Source of the DNA: Planctomycetota bacterium
GTDB taxonomy: Bacteria > Planctomycetota > UBA1135 > UBA2386
Direction: 5' to 3'
Assembly (NCBI GenBank): GCA_025459175.1
Contig: JALORC010000118.1
Span: 1 to 37,850, forward strand
Length of the DNA: 37,850 nt
A program made the position numbers and the translations under genes. The notes under the pieces were generated by a model, which was given only the letters and a program-made list of their open reading frames with translations, ran no database searches and had not been told where the DNA came from. Below are positions 8,677 through 16,084 of the stretch, piece after piece (position 1 is the first letter of the stretch; every line of letters starts with the position of its first letter).

Positions 8677-8682
8677 AGGCTA
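8677..8682 (-). promoter_or_regulatory. -10-like box TAGCCT, 6 nt before the ATG at 8670
   Basis: TAGCCT-N6-ATG on the minus strand, identical in hexamer and spacing to the box of the gene starting at 19896. No Shine-Dalgarno is visible in the six-base gap (GGAGCG is too close to the ATG to serve). Confidence 0.5.
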
Positions 8683-8774
8683 GTGGAATCGACGCCGCCG
8701 GCAAGCGCCGGCGCCGGGGCCCTGCATCTCTTCGCACGGCGCACTGGCGTCAAGGAGCGCACTGCACCGCCGGA

Positions 8775-10331
8775 TCAGCCGATCTTCTCGCTGATCGTCT
8801 TCGCCTGCAGGAACTGCAGCAGGTAGTCCGGCCCGCCGGCCTTGCTGTCGGTGCCCGACATGTTGAAGCCGCCGAACGGGTGCGCGCCGACCAGCGCGCC
8901 GGTGCACTTGCGGTTGATGTAGAAGTTGCCGACGTGGAACTGGCGCCGGCACAGTTCCTTCTTCTGCTCGTCGTTGGTGAACACCGAGCCGGTCAGTCCG
9001 TACTCCGTGTTGTTGGCGATCGCGAGGCCCTCGGTGAAGTCCTTCGCTTTGATGATCGCGAGCACCGGCCCGAAGATCTCCTCCTGCGCGATCTTCGCCG
9101 TCGGCGCGACGTCGGCGAACACCGTCGGCACCACGTAGTGCCCGGTCTTCGGCCCTTCCTTGCCGCCGATCAGCAGCCGGCCTTCCTTCTTGCCGGTCTC
9201 GATGTACTCGAGCGTCTTCTTCTTGGCGCCGGCGTCGACCATCGGCCCGAACGCGTTGGTGCGCTCGCTCGGGTGGCCGAGCTTGATCGCCTCGACCTTC
9301 GGCACGATGCGGCGCACGAACTCGTCGTAGACGTCCTGGTGCACGATCGCGCGGCTGCACGCCGAGCACTTCTGGCCCTGGTAGCCGAATGCCGACGCGA
9401 CCACCGCGTCGACCGCCTTCTCGAGGTCGCAGTTGCTGTCGACCAGGATGCTGTCCTTGCCGCCCATCTCGGCGACCAGGCGCTTCATCCAGATCTGGCC
9501 CTTCTGCGTCTTCGCCGACTGCTCGAAGATCCACAGCCCGACGTCGCGGCTGCCGGTGAACGAGATGAAGCGCGTCAGCTTGTGCTGCACCAACGCACCG
9601 CCGACCTCGCTGCCGGGGCCGGTGACGAAGTTCAGCACCTGCTTCGGCAGGCCGCTGTCGTACATCAGCTGCACGAAGTGCGCGGCTATGGCGGGCGACT
9701 GGCTCGCCGGCTTGACGACGACGGTGTTGCCGGCGACCAGCGCCGCGACCGCCATGCCGGCCATGATCGCCAGCGGGAAGTTCCACGGCGGGATGATCGC
9801 ACCCACGCCGAGCGGGATGTAGATCATCTGGTTGCGTTCGCCTTGGACCGGCACGACCGGCTGCGGCGCGGCCATGCGCAGCATCTGGCCGGCGTAGTAC
9901 TCGAGGAAGTCGATCGCCTCGGCGGTGTCGGCATCGGCTTCCGCCCACGACTTGCCGACCTCGTGGCACAGCAGCGCCGAGAACTCGTGCTTGCGTTCGC
10001 GCAGCTTATGGGCGGCGGCGAAGACGATGCGCACGCGTTCCTTGACGTCGGTCGCGGCCCACGCCGGGAACGCCGCGTGCGCCTTCTCGACCGCGAGGTT
10101 GGCCTCGGCCGCGGTGAGCTTCTGGTACTTGCCGATCAGGCGCGTGGTCTCACCCGGATCGAACACCTCGAACGTCGTCTTGCCGCGGACCTCCTCGCCG
10201 CCGATCCAGCACGACCAGGTGCGACCGAGCACCTCCTTCTGGACCTTCTGCAGTGCCTGCGTGAAGGCCTGCTGGTGCTCGGGGCGGGTGAAGTCGGTGA
10301 ACGGTTCGTTGCGGAATTCGGGCAGCTGCAC
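8775..10331 (-). CDS. pruA: L-glutamate gamma-semialdehyde (1-pyrroline-5-carboxylate) dehydrogenase
   Basis: A 518-residue NAD-dependent aldehyde dehydrogenase of the RocA/PruA monofunctional type, oxidising glutamate 5-semialdehyde to glutamate in proline and arginine catabolism. It has PPWNFPLAIM with the oxyanion Asn184, VVVKPAS, FISFTGSRDVG, the general base Glu288 in EMGGKD and the catalytic Cys322 in GYQGQKCSACSR; EIFGPVL and the C-terminal HPFGGFNMSGTD are also present. Length equals the usual ~515. The GTG at 10331 is chosen over an ATG at 10397 because GAGGAAGG lies five bases upstream and the family start (QLPEFRNEPF) follows. No proline dehydrogenase is seen nearby, so it is not the fused PutA form. 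Confidence 0.95.
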   Translation of the reverse strand: MQLPEFRNEPFTDFTRPEHQQAFTQALQKVQKEVLGRTWSCWIGGEEVRGKTTFEVFDPGETTRLIGKYQKLTAAEANLAVEKAHAAFPAWAATDVKERVRIVFAAAHKLRERKHEFSALLCHEVGKSWAEADADTAEAIDFLEYYAGQMLRMAAPQPVVPVQGERNQMIYIPLGVGAIIPPWNFPLAIMAGMAVAALVAGNTVVVKPASQSPAIAAHFVQLMYDSGLPKQVLNFVTGPGSEVGGALVQHKLTRFISFTGSRDVGLWIFEQSAKTQKGQIWMKRLVAEMGGKDSILVDSNCDLEKAVDAVVASAFGYQGQKCSACSRAIVHQDVYDEFVRRIVPKVEAIKLGHPSERTNAFGPMVDAGAKKKTLEYIETGKKEGRLLIGGKEGPKTGHYVVPTVFADVAPTAKIAQEEIFGPVLAIIKAKDFTEGLAIANNTEYGLTGSVFTNDEQKKELCRRQFHVGNFYINRKCTGALVGAHPFGGFNMSGTDSKAGGPDYLLQFLQAKTISEKIG

Positions 10332-10336
10332 GGGTG

Positions 10337-10344
10337 CCTTCCTC
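10337..10344 (-). promoter_or_regulatory. Shine-Dalgarno site deciding the pruA start
   Basis: GAGGAAGG on the minus strand, five bases (CACCC) before the GTG at 10331. It fixes the GTG as start in spite of an ATG 66 bases upstream, and shows that some genes here are translated from a conventional leader. Confidence 0.7.
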
Positions 10345-10397
10345 GGCGGGGGGAACGGGAAGGCCGCCAGGATGGGCACGGCGTCGGCATAACGCAA

Positions 10398-10428
10398 GCG
10401 ACCCGCCGGGAGGTGGCCGTCGGGTCGC
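10398..10428 (-). terminator. Hairpin between the zinc-ribbon gene and pruA
   Basis: GCGACCCG and CGGGTCGC form a perfect 8-bp stem around a 15-base loop, about 30 bases after the stop of the zinc-ribbon gene. Read on the minus strand it is followed by TTGCGTTATG, only mildly T-rich. It may be a weak terminator or part of the pruA leader. Confidence 0.4.
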
Positions 10429-10458
10429 AGCGGGGATCAGGCGGTCGGGCGGGGCGGG

Positions 10459-10644
10459 TCAGGAGGCGTGCCACTTGTGGCGCTGAATCTGCTGCTGGAG
10501 GCGCTCCTTGTCTTCGCGGCGGAACAGGCGCACGCGGTTGCCGCACTCGACACAGTAGCTGTGGTTCACGCTCATCAGGAACCGCACCTGGTGCTGGCAG
10601 CGCTCGCACCACTTCTGCTCGTTGTAGAACTCGGGGTTGTCCAT
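10459..10644 (-). CDS. Small zinc-ribbon protein
   Basis: A 61-residue protein with two Cys pairs, CERC and CVEC, separated by 14 residues (QHQVRFLMSVNHSY). This is a classical zinc-ribbon arrangement. A basic helix follows (RLFRREDKERLQQQIQRHKW). Such mini ribbons often bind nucleic acid or ribosomes, but no specific family is recognised. The ATG at 10644 (MDNPEFYNEQKW) is used; seven extra residues (MRRPPPT) would come from an upstream start. The gene lies upstream of pruA on the same strand with 127 bases between. Confidence 0.7.
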   Translation of the reverse strand: MDNPEFYNEQKWCERCQHQVRFLMSVNHSYCVECGNRVRLFRREDKERLQQQIQRHKWHAS

Positions 10645-10936
10645 CGTCGGGGGCGGACGGCGCACACCGTCGCCGCGCTACAGGAGCAAGCGACTTGCCA
10701 ACTGCTGCGGCATGGCGACAGCTGCCCGCCGAGGGCCCGTTGCCAGCGCGGCATCGGGCCCCCGCCCCGGGGGCGCCGGTTCGCGGCGGTGGGCTCGGTC
10801 GCGACGTTGCACCGGTGCGACGCGGGCGCCGGCCGCGGAGTCATCGCATCAGGGTTTCACCCGATGCGATGGGCGTCATTGACGACGCGTCGCAATGTCG
10901 CGACCGTCGAATGGTTGCTACTGCGCGCAGTTTCCG

Positions 10937-10942
10937 TATCGT
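10937..10942 (+). promoter_or_regulatory. -10-like box TATCGT, 8 nt before the lipoprotein ATG
   Basis: TATCGT followed by CCTCGCCC and the ATG at 10951. The spacing is eight instead of six bases, so a very short leader or leaderless start is possible. No Shine-Dalgarno is present. Confidence 0.35.
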
Positions 10943-10950
10943 CCTCGCCC

Positions 10951-11370
10951 ATGAAGTTCATCTCCAGCCTGCTCCTCCTCCCCCTGCTTCTCGTTCCGGC
11001 CTGTGGTGACAAGGCCAGTGCCGCTGTCGACCAGGTCAAGGCGGCCGCCGCCGACATGACCAAGGCGGGTCCGATCATGGACAAGCTGAAGGGCACCTTC
11101 GGCGAACTGGGCAAGACGCTCGGCGGCATCACCGATGGCGCGACTGCCGAGAAGGCGAAGAGCGGCCTCGAGGGCATCGTCAGCACGCTGAAGACCCAGA
11201 TGGGCGAACTCGGTGGCCTCGGCAAGCTCGATGGCGCGCTCACCACGGTCAAGGACGGCCTGATGAAGGGCGCGATGGATCAGGTCACCAAGCTGATGGG
11301 CAACGCCGACATCACGGCGAAGATCGGCCCGGTGCTCGAGAACCTGAAGGGTCTGTTCACCGCGAAGTGA
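10951..11370 (+). CDS. Small lipoprotein with amphipathic glycine-rich helices
   Basis: A 139-residue protein starting at ATG 10951 with a lipoprotein signal peptide (MKFISSLLLLPLLLVPAC); the Cys before GDK would be lipidated. The mature part is a string of predicted amphipathic helices with repeating L-x-x-x-[LM]-G spacing (for example DKLKGTFGELGKTLGGITDG and LKTQMGELGGLGKLDGAL) and no cysteine or aromatic core. It has no recognised domain; a periplasmic or outer-membrane-attached structural role is a guess. Its last 14 bases overlap the 3' end of queG, which converges on it. Confidence 0.75.
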   Translation: MKFISSLLLLPLLLVPACGDKASAAVDQVKAAAADMTKAGPIMDKLKGTFGELGKTLGGITDGATAEKAKSGLEGIVSTLKTQMGELGGLGKLDGALTTVKDGLMKGAMDQVTKLMGNADITAKIGPVLENLKGLFTAK

Positions 11371-12487
11371 ACGAGCGCTCGAGCTCGATGCGCACCTGCG
11401 CAGAGGGCTCGCGCTGCAAGGCTCGCGCCAGCGCCTCGCTGCGCGGTGTGAGCCGGCCGAGCGCCCACGCGGCGTGGCCACGCACGACCGGATCCTCGTC
11501 GTGCAGCACTTCGACCAGCGCCGGCACGGCGCGGTCGTCGCCGCGATTGCCGAGCACCACGGCGGCATTGCGGCGCATGCCGCTGCGACCCGCGCGCCGC
11601 ATCGCGGTGCCGGTGAACTCGCTCTGCCAGCGGGCTTCGTCCATCTGCAAGACGTCGACCAGCGTCCATGTCTGCACGACGCGATGCGGCTGCAGTTCCT
11701 TCGGTCGATCGGTCCCCAGCACACTGCGCCGCGCGCTCTTCTTCGTGAACGGGCACACTTCGAGACAGACGTCGCAGCCGAACAGCCAGTCGCCCTGCGC
11801 CTCGCGCAGTTCGGGGGCGGCGAAGCCGCGCTGCTCGATCGTCGTGTAACTGAGGCACCGCCGCGCATCGACCTGGAACGGCGCCGTGATCGCCTGCGTC
11901 GGGCACGCATCGAGGCACGCGGTGCAGGTGCCGCAGCTGCCGGCGGCCGGCGGATCGGGCGGCAGTTCTTCGTCGGTCAGCAGCTCGGCCAGCTGCAGGT
12001 AGGGGCCGTGGGTCGGCGAGATCACCATCGCGCTCTTGGCCAGGAAGCCGATGCCGGAGCGCACCGCGAGCGCGCGTTCGAGCACCGGCACCGCGTCGGT
12101 GCCACCGTTCATCGACCCGAACGGCAGACCGGCCGCCTCGAGCCGTTCGCGCAGGGTGAACACGCGCTCGCGCAGCCAGCGGTGGTAGTCGCGACCGGTC
12201 GCATAGCGGGCGATGCGGCCGCCGCCCGGCAGTTCGCCGGCCGGGCCGCCGTAGTCGACCGCGAGCGTGATCGCCGACCGCACGCCGGCGCGCCACGCGG
12301 TCGGATCGAGGATGCGCGGCGCGTTGTCGACGAGATACTGCATGTCGCCGTGGCGGCCGTCGGCGAGCCAGCGGCGGAAGTGCTCGCCGTGCTCGCCGGG
12401 ATCGGCGGGCCCGAACCGCACCAGGTCGAAGCCGAGTTCGGTGGCGATGGCGCGGATCGTCTCGGCGGGCAGGCGGGGGGCTGGCAC
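11357..12487 (-). CDS. queG: Epoxyqueuosine reductase
   Basis: A 376-residue cobalamin- and iron-sulfur-dependent enzyme catalysing the last step of queuosine synthesis, reducing epoxyqueuosine in tRNA. Visible are the substrate region with the catalytic-type Asp131 in TDAVPVLERAL, GFLAKSAMVISPTHGPYL, the first 4Fe-4S set CGTCTACLDACPT (Cys185, 188, 191, 195) and the second set with Cys211, CDVCLEVCPF (Cys238, 241, 245). The C-terminus contains HEAT-like repeats (RNAAVVLGN, VRGHAAWALGRL), as in full-length QueG. It starts with GTG at 12487. No other queuosine gene is seen in the window. It converges on the lipoprotein gene with a 14-base overlap. Confidence 0.95.
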   Translation of the reverse strand: MPAPRLPAETIRAIATELGFDLVRFGPADPGEHGEHFRRWLADGRHGDMQYLVDNAPRILDPTAWRAGVRSAITLAVDYGGPAGELPGGGRIARYATGRDYHRWLRERVFTLRERLEAAGLPFGSMNGGTDAVPVLERALAVRSGIGFLAKSAMVISPTHGPYLQLAELLTDEELPPDPPAAGSCGTCTACLDACPTQAITAPFQVDARRCLSYTTIEQRGFAAPELREAQGDWLFGCDVCLEVCPFTKKSARRSVLGTDRPKELQPHRVVQTWTLVDVLQMDEARWQSEFTGTAMRRAGRSGMRRNAAVVLGNRGDDRAVPALVEVLHDEDPVVRGHAAWALGRLTPRSEALARALQREPSAQVRIELERSFTSR

Positions 12488-12494
12488 TGCGGCG

Positions 12495-12500
12495 ATGCTA
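12495..12500 (-). promoter_or_regulatory. -10-like box TAGCAT, 7 nt before the queG GTG
   Basis: TAGCAT-N7-GTG on the minus strand. The spacing is one base longer than the usual six in this window. Confidence 0.35.
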
Positions 12501-12587
12501 TCGGGCTTTGCGGCTCAAGACCTGCGGTGCCGTCGGCCGATGCCCACTTTGCCGAAGCTGGCCGCGGTCCGTTCCGCTCGCTGCGGC

Positions 12588-12595
12588 GAGGTGAT
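12588..12595 (+). promoter_or_regulatory. Shine-Dalgarno GAGGTGAT before the gene at 12601
   Basis: GAGGTGAT is an extended anti-16S complement, five bases (CGTCC) before the ATG. It is the strongest ribosome-binding site in the window and contrasts with the genes that have none. Confidence 0.65.
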
Positions 12596-12600
12596 CGTCC

Positions 12601-13329
12601 ATGACCGACCAATCGAAGGAACTGCTCGCCGCCGTCGCCGACTACGTGTTGCCGGCGCCGCAGCGAGCGACCGGCGAGGTGGTCGTGGTTGCGCCCCGCA
12701 GCGACGGAGGCGCGGCCCTGCGCCGCGGCGCCGACGTGGCGCGCGCGATCGGCCAGCGCATGCAGGCCTTCGGCGAGAGCCAGCAGCAGTTCGCGGCCGA
12801 GCTGCGCGAGCGGCTGCTGGCGCTCGATGTCGCGATCGCCGATGCGTCGCGCGCGCAGCTGAAGGGCGCGGTGCACGACGTGCTGGCGGTGCTGGACTGG
12901 TGCGACGCGGCGCAGGCCGAGCAGCTGCACGAATGCGGGCTCGCGGCGAGGGGCCACGAACCGCTCGACCTGGCCGAGCTCTGCGAGATCCTGGCTGCCG
13001 ACCACCGGTCGCTGGGGCAGCAAGTGGTGGTGACCGGGCGATCGAGCCGCGTGTTCTGGGGCGATGCCGCGGTGCTCGCGGAATTGGTGCGGCGGGCCAT
13101 CGGCATCGTCGCCGAGCGGGTCGGGGGTGCCGCGGTGGCGCTGACCGTCGTCGACGGTGCTGCGGGCGTCGAGCTGCTGGTCGACAGCCGCGGGGAGCCC
13201 GGGGATGGGGTCGAGCCCGCGACTGCGCTGCGCTTTCGGGCCGCCGTGGAGCAGGCTGGCGCGAGCGTGCGGCCGGGTCCGCTGGGCCCTGGGGGCGCGG
13301 GATTGTGTCTGCAGCTGCCTACGCCGTGA
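12601..13329 (+). CDS. Histidine-kinase-like protein without the catalytic residues
   Basis: A 242-residue soluble protein. A helical region (about 45-110: AIGQRMQAFGESQQQFAAEL, then LLALDVAIADASRAQLKGAVHDVLAVLDW) resembles a dimerisation helix pair. The C-terminal half looks like a Bergerat-type ATPase: GRSSRVFWGDAAVLAELVRR in the N-box position, a VALTVVDGAAGVELLVDSRG strand pair, and the ending GPLGPGGAGLCLQLP, similar to the 'GtGLGL' G2 box. The N-box Asn, the G1 motif DxGxG and an H-box His are not recognisable, so it may be a non-catalytic phosphotransfer or scaffold protein. It lies 141 bases upstream of the ECF sigma gene on the same strand. The call is a structural resemblance only. 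Confidence 0.4.
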   Translation: MTDQSKELLAAVADYVLPAPQRATGEVVVVAPRSDGGAALRRGADVARAIGQRMQAFGESQQQFAAELRERLLALDVAIADASRAQLKGAVHDVLAVLDWCDAAQAEQLHECGLAARGHEPLDLAELCEILAADHRSLGQQVVVTGRSSRVFWGDAAVLAELVRRAIGIVAERVGGAAVALTVVDGAAGVELLVDSRGEPGDGVEPATALRFRAAVEQAGASVRPGPLGPGGAGLCLQLPTP

Positions 13330-13426
13330 GCCGCCGCGGCGAGTATCTGCCCGGGAGCAGGTGAAATTCCGGCCGGATCTTGACCCGAGTCGTTACTTCC
13401 CAGGGACAGCCGGCTATGGCAAGATG

Positions 13427-13442
13427 ACCGGCACTTGCCGGT
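13427..13442 (+). promoter_or_regulatory. Inverted repeat upstream of the ECF sigma operon
   Basis: ACCGGC-ACTT-GCCGGT, a perfect 6-bp inverted repeat, 28 bases before the ATG at 13471. A TATGGC hexamer at 13415-13420 just precedes it. It could be an operator or a leader hairpin; there is no direct evidence for either. Confidence 0.3.
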
Positions 13443-13470
13443 TCGTGTGCGGACCTCCCCCCGTCTTGCC

Positions 13471-14355
13471 ATGTTGCACGCCAGCCCACATCTCGATCGC
13501 GAAGCGCTGCCCGCGCGGCTGCTCGCACTCTGGGAGCTGACCGGCAACCGGGCGCTGTTCGAGCTGGCTGCCGGCCGCGCGCCGCGCGACGGGGTCGCGA
13601 TGAACTCCGACCAGGAGTACCTGGACTGGGTCAGCACCAGCTTGATGGACTGCTTCAAGGATTCGGGGGAGTCGGCGGTGTTCGCGCTGCTGTTCGAACT
13701 CAACCGCGCCTCCTTCCTGCACGCGATCCAGGGCAATCTGCGGCGCGCCTTCCATCACGTCGATCCGCACGACGTGCTGCAGGAGGTGTTCCTGAACATC
13801 TACCGCTATCCGCACCGCTTCCATGCCGACAAGGCCGACGCGTTCCGCGGCTGGGGTCACCGGATCGCCCGCAACACGCTGTTGAAGTTCCTCAAGGGCC
13901 AGGCGCGCCTGGCCCGGTTCCACGAGATCGACGAGGAAGTGATGCAGCCGGAGGATCTGCGCGGACGGCGTCCGGACCGGGCGGCGAGCGAGGCGGAATC
14001 GGCGGCGGTCGTCAATCACGCCTACTTGCTCTACCTCCAGCTCTACCTGCTGCACTTCGGCCGCTTGTCGGCAAAGGAGCGGTTGGCGCTGACGATGGTC
14101 GAGGTCGACGGGGTCTCGTATCGCGATGCCGCGGCGGCGCTCGGCGTGCGGCTCGAGAACCTGAAGATGATCATCTTCCGCGGCCGGCGGAAGGTTCTGC
14201 GCGGCATGGAGCGCTCGCTCGGCGAGATCGCCGCGGCAGAGCCGACGGCGGTCTCGGCGAAGGCTGTTTCGCCGCGGGCCGCGGATCGTCGCATTTTGGA
14301 ACCTGGCCACCCTTCTTTGCGCACTGGGCGTGACCAGCAGGCGCAGGCCTTCTAG
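13471..14355 (+). CDS. ECF sigma-70 family sigma factor with N- and C-terminal extensions
   Basis: A 294-residue sigma factor. Region 2 spans about 68-143 with DPHDVLQEVFLNIYRYP (core-binding region 2.2) and AFRGWGHRIARNTLLKFLKG (-10 recognition). Region 4 spans about 186-246 with LSAKERLALTMVEVDGVSYR and a helix-turn-helix ending in ENLKMIIFRGRRKVLRG. Unlike ordinary 180-200 residue ECF factors it has about 65 residues before region 2 and a ~48-residue polar tail after region 4. The ATG at 13471 is chosen over an upstream TTG at 13435. The next gene, a zinc-finger anti-sigma protein, starts 12 bases after the stop, so they form an operon. Confidence 0.85.
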   Translation: MLHASPHLDREALPARLLALWELTGNRALFELAAGRAPRDGVAMNSDQEYLDWVSTSLMDCFKDSGESAVFALLFELNRASFLHAIQGNLRRAFHHVDPHDVLQEVFLNIYRYPHRFHADKADAFRGWGHRIARNTLLKFLKGQARLARFHEIDEEVMQPEDLRGRRPDRAASEAESAAVVNHAYLLYLQLYLLHFGRLSAKERLALTMVEVDGVSYRDAAAALGVRLENLKMIIFRGRRKVLRGMERSLGEIAAAEPTAVSAKAVSPRAADRRILEPGHPSLRTGRDQQAQAF

Positions 14356-14367
14356 TGGTGGGCCAAC

Positions 14368-15417
14368 ATGCAGCCATCGCCCGCCGCTGACCAAGGCCAC
14401 GACCCCTGCTTGCAGATCCAGGTGGATCTGTCGGCGATGCTGGACGGGGAGCTCGATCCAGCAGGCGTTCGCCGGGTGATGGTGCACTCGGATGTCTGTC
14501 CATCCTGCCGCGAATTCCTCGAGGGCATCCGGTCGCAGGTCCGCCTGCATCGCCGCGTCGCTGCCGCCATGGTGCCGGTTGCGGCCGGGGCCGATGCGGA
14601 AGCCGAATGCGCGTCGGCGGCCACGTCGCGCCTCCGCGAGCAGCTGACCGCGAACCGCCGCAAGCTGTCGAAGGTCCTCTACGAGCTCGGCCGCGGGTTC
14701 GTGCTGATGGGCTTGTCGCCCGATTTCTCGCGCGAGGTCGCCAAGGAGCCGGTGCCCGTTCCGGACATGGCCATGCGCGGCCGCAGCCTGCTGGACGAGG
14801 TGGCGCGGAGCTCGGGTGCCAGCGGTCCCGAGTGGGTGGCCGCCAAGGACCTGTTCGATGGCCAGTTGCGCTCGGTCGAGGAGAATCTGGGCAAGGGGCA
14901 GCGGTTGCTGACCGAGTGCCTGGCCCTCGACGACGGTTGCCACGAGGCCCGGATCTACCTCGGGCTGGTGCACTACGTCCGCGGCCAGCGGGGCACCGCC
15001 CGCAAGCTGTTCCAGCAGGTGCTCACCCAGGCCAAGGACCCGGTCATGCGCGGCTATGCGCTGTCCAACCTCGGCAACATCCACATGGACGAGGGCGACT
15101 GCGATGGCGCGATCCAGCTGCTGCGGGAACTGGTCGACTCGGGCGTGCTGCGGCAACAGCCGCGGATGAGCACGGCCTACTTCAACCTCGCCATCGCCTA
15201 CGGGCTGAAGGAGCAGTTCGCCGACTGCCTGCACTGGTTGTCGTTGTTCGATGCGGCGCTTCCTCACCGGCGCAACTGGGTGGCCCGTGAGCTGGCCAGT
15301 CGCTCCCAGTTCCTGCACCTGGTCCGCAGTCATCCATCCGCCGAGCCGCTGGCGCGCGCGTTTCCGGGCTGGTTCCAGAACGGGTCGGCGGCGGCGCGCG
15401 GCGGGGTCGCCAGCTGA
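14368..15417 (+). CDS. Soluble zinc-binding anti-sigma factor with TPR-like repeats
   Basis: A 349-residue protein. Its N-terminal ~50 residues are a zf-HC2/ZAS anti-sigma domain: VDLSAMLDGELDPAGVRRVM, then VHSDVCPSCREFL giving H40-x3-C44-x2-C47, the zinc motif that clamps ECF sigma factors. No transmembrane helix follows. Instead there is a helical linker and, from about 170 to 290, TPR-like repeats (ARIYLGLVHYVRGQRGTARK; YALSNLGNIHMDEGDCDGAI; AYFNLAIAYGLKEQFADCL). It probably holds the upstream sigma factor inactive and releases it on a cytoplasmic signal sensed by the TPR part; this is inference from order and domains. It starts 12 bases after the sigma gene. Confidence 0.82.
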   Translation: MQPSPAADQGHDPCLQIQVDLSAMLDGELDPAGVRRVMVHSDVCPSCREFLEGIRSQVRLHRRVAAAMVPVAAGADAEAECASAATSRLREQLTANRRKLSKVLYELGRGFVLMGLSPDFSREVAKEPVPVPDMAMRGRSLLDEVARSSGASGPEWVAAKDLFDGQLRSVEENLGKGQRLLTECLALDDGCHEARIYLGLVHYVRGQRGTARKLFQQVLTQAKDPVMRGYALSNLGNIHMDEGDCDGAIQLLRELVDSGVLRQQPRMSTAYFNLAIAYGLKEQFADCLHWLSLFDAALPHRRNWVARELASRSQFLHLVRSHPSAEPLARAFPGWFQNGSAAARGGVAS

Positions 15418-15512
15418 CCTCGGCCTCGTCGGCTGGCCCCGAGGGTTGCCGGCGGAACCCCTTTCCCATTCCAGTCCAGGCGAGTAGCTTCCAGCAACTT
15501 CCCCGAGCCCCC

Positions 15513-15956
15513 ATGCATACCATTCATCGTCTCCTGGTCGGTATCGCGCTCTTGCTGTGGCTCGCTCTACCGGTGGTGAGCAGTGAGGGTGGGGAGAACG
15601 CTGGCGGCACCGGCGTCTGGATCCTGCCCCGGGCCGTACCGTTGGCGGCCAACCCGACCTCGGGCCCGCCGCGCGAAGTCCACGTCTGCAGCAACCTGTC
15701 GCAGGACCTCATGATGATGGTCTCTGTCGAGTGCGGCAATGTGGTTGCGACCCTGGTCGACGAGGTCAGTGGTATCTCCACGGCGCTGTCGGTGTCCGGA
15801 AGTGCGGTTCGTTGCCCCGGCCACCTGCTGCAGATGCTGGTCACCAGCGGCGTCAGGAAGGCGCACATCGTGATCAGCGACAGTTCGCAGACGGGCTACG
15901 TGATCCAGCTGCTCATGAGCTCGGTGGACGCCAGCGTATCGATGCGCGTCTTCTGA
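15513..15956 (+). CDS. Small secreted protein, unknown function
   Basis: A 147-residue protein with an N-terminal signal peptide (MHTIHRLLVGIALLLWLALP, cleavage near VVSS). The mature part contains two cysteines (HVCSNLSQD and VECGNVV) that may form a disulfide, a third in VRCPGHL, and mostly short beta strands (AHIVISDSSQTGYVIQLLM). No family is recognised. It is the third gene on the plus strand after the sigma/anti-sigma pair (95-base gap with TAGCTT at 15485-15490), so it could be a target or output of that sigma factor. Confidence 0.6.
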   Translation: MHTIHRLLVGIALLLWLALPVVSSEGGENAGGTGVWILPRAVPLAANPTSGPPREVHVCSNLSQDLMMMVSVECGNVVATLVDEVSGISTALSVSGSAVRCPGHLLQMLVTSGVRKAHIVISDSSQTGYVIQLLMSSVDASVSMRVF

Positions 15957-16019
15957 ACGGCGGGCGAAACGGCGACGCGGGACACACCGCGTCGGACCCG
16001 GCGCCGCAGCGGGCGCGGC

Positions 16020-16055
16020 TCAACGGCGATGACCGTTGACGGCAGGCACCCTGCC
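16020..16055. terminator. Tandem hairpins between convergent genes
   Basis: TCAACGG-CGATGA-CCGTTGA (7-bp stem, 16020-16039) is followed by GGCAG-GCACC-CTGCC (5-bp stem, 16041-16055). They lie between the plus-strand cluster ending at 15956 and the minus-strand glycerophosphodiesterase ending at 16085. There is no T-tract, so function as a bidirectional terminator is only suggested. Confidence 0.35.
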
Positions 16056-16084
16056 TCGAGCCGCCTAGGCCAGGAGCTCGAACG

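Noticed and set aside
8696..8713. Hairpin CGCCGGC-AAGC-GCCGGCG as pruA terminator
   Set aside because: Good stem but no T-tract on either strand, and GCCGGC palindromes are common at this base composition.
13380..13420. Classical sigma-70 promoter TTGACC ... TATGGC before the ECF sigma gene
   Set aside because: The spacing is about 29 bases, far too long for one promoter.
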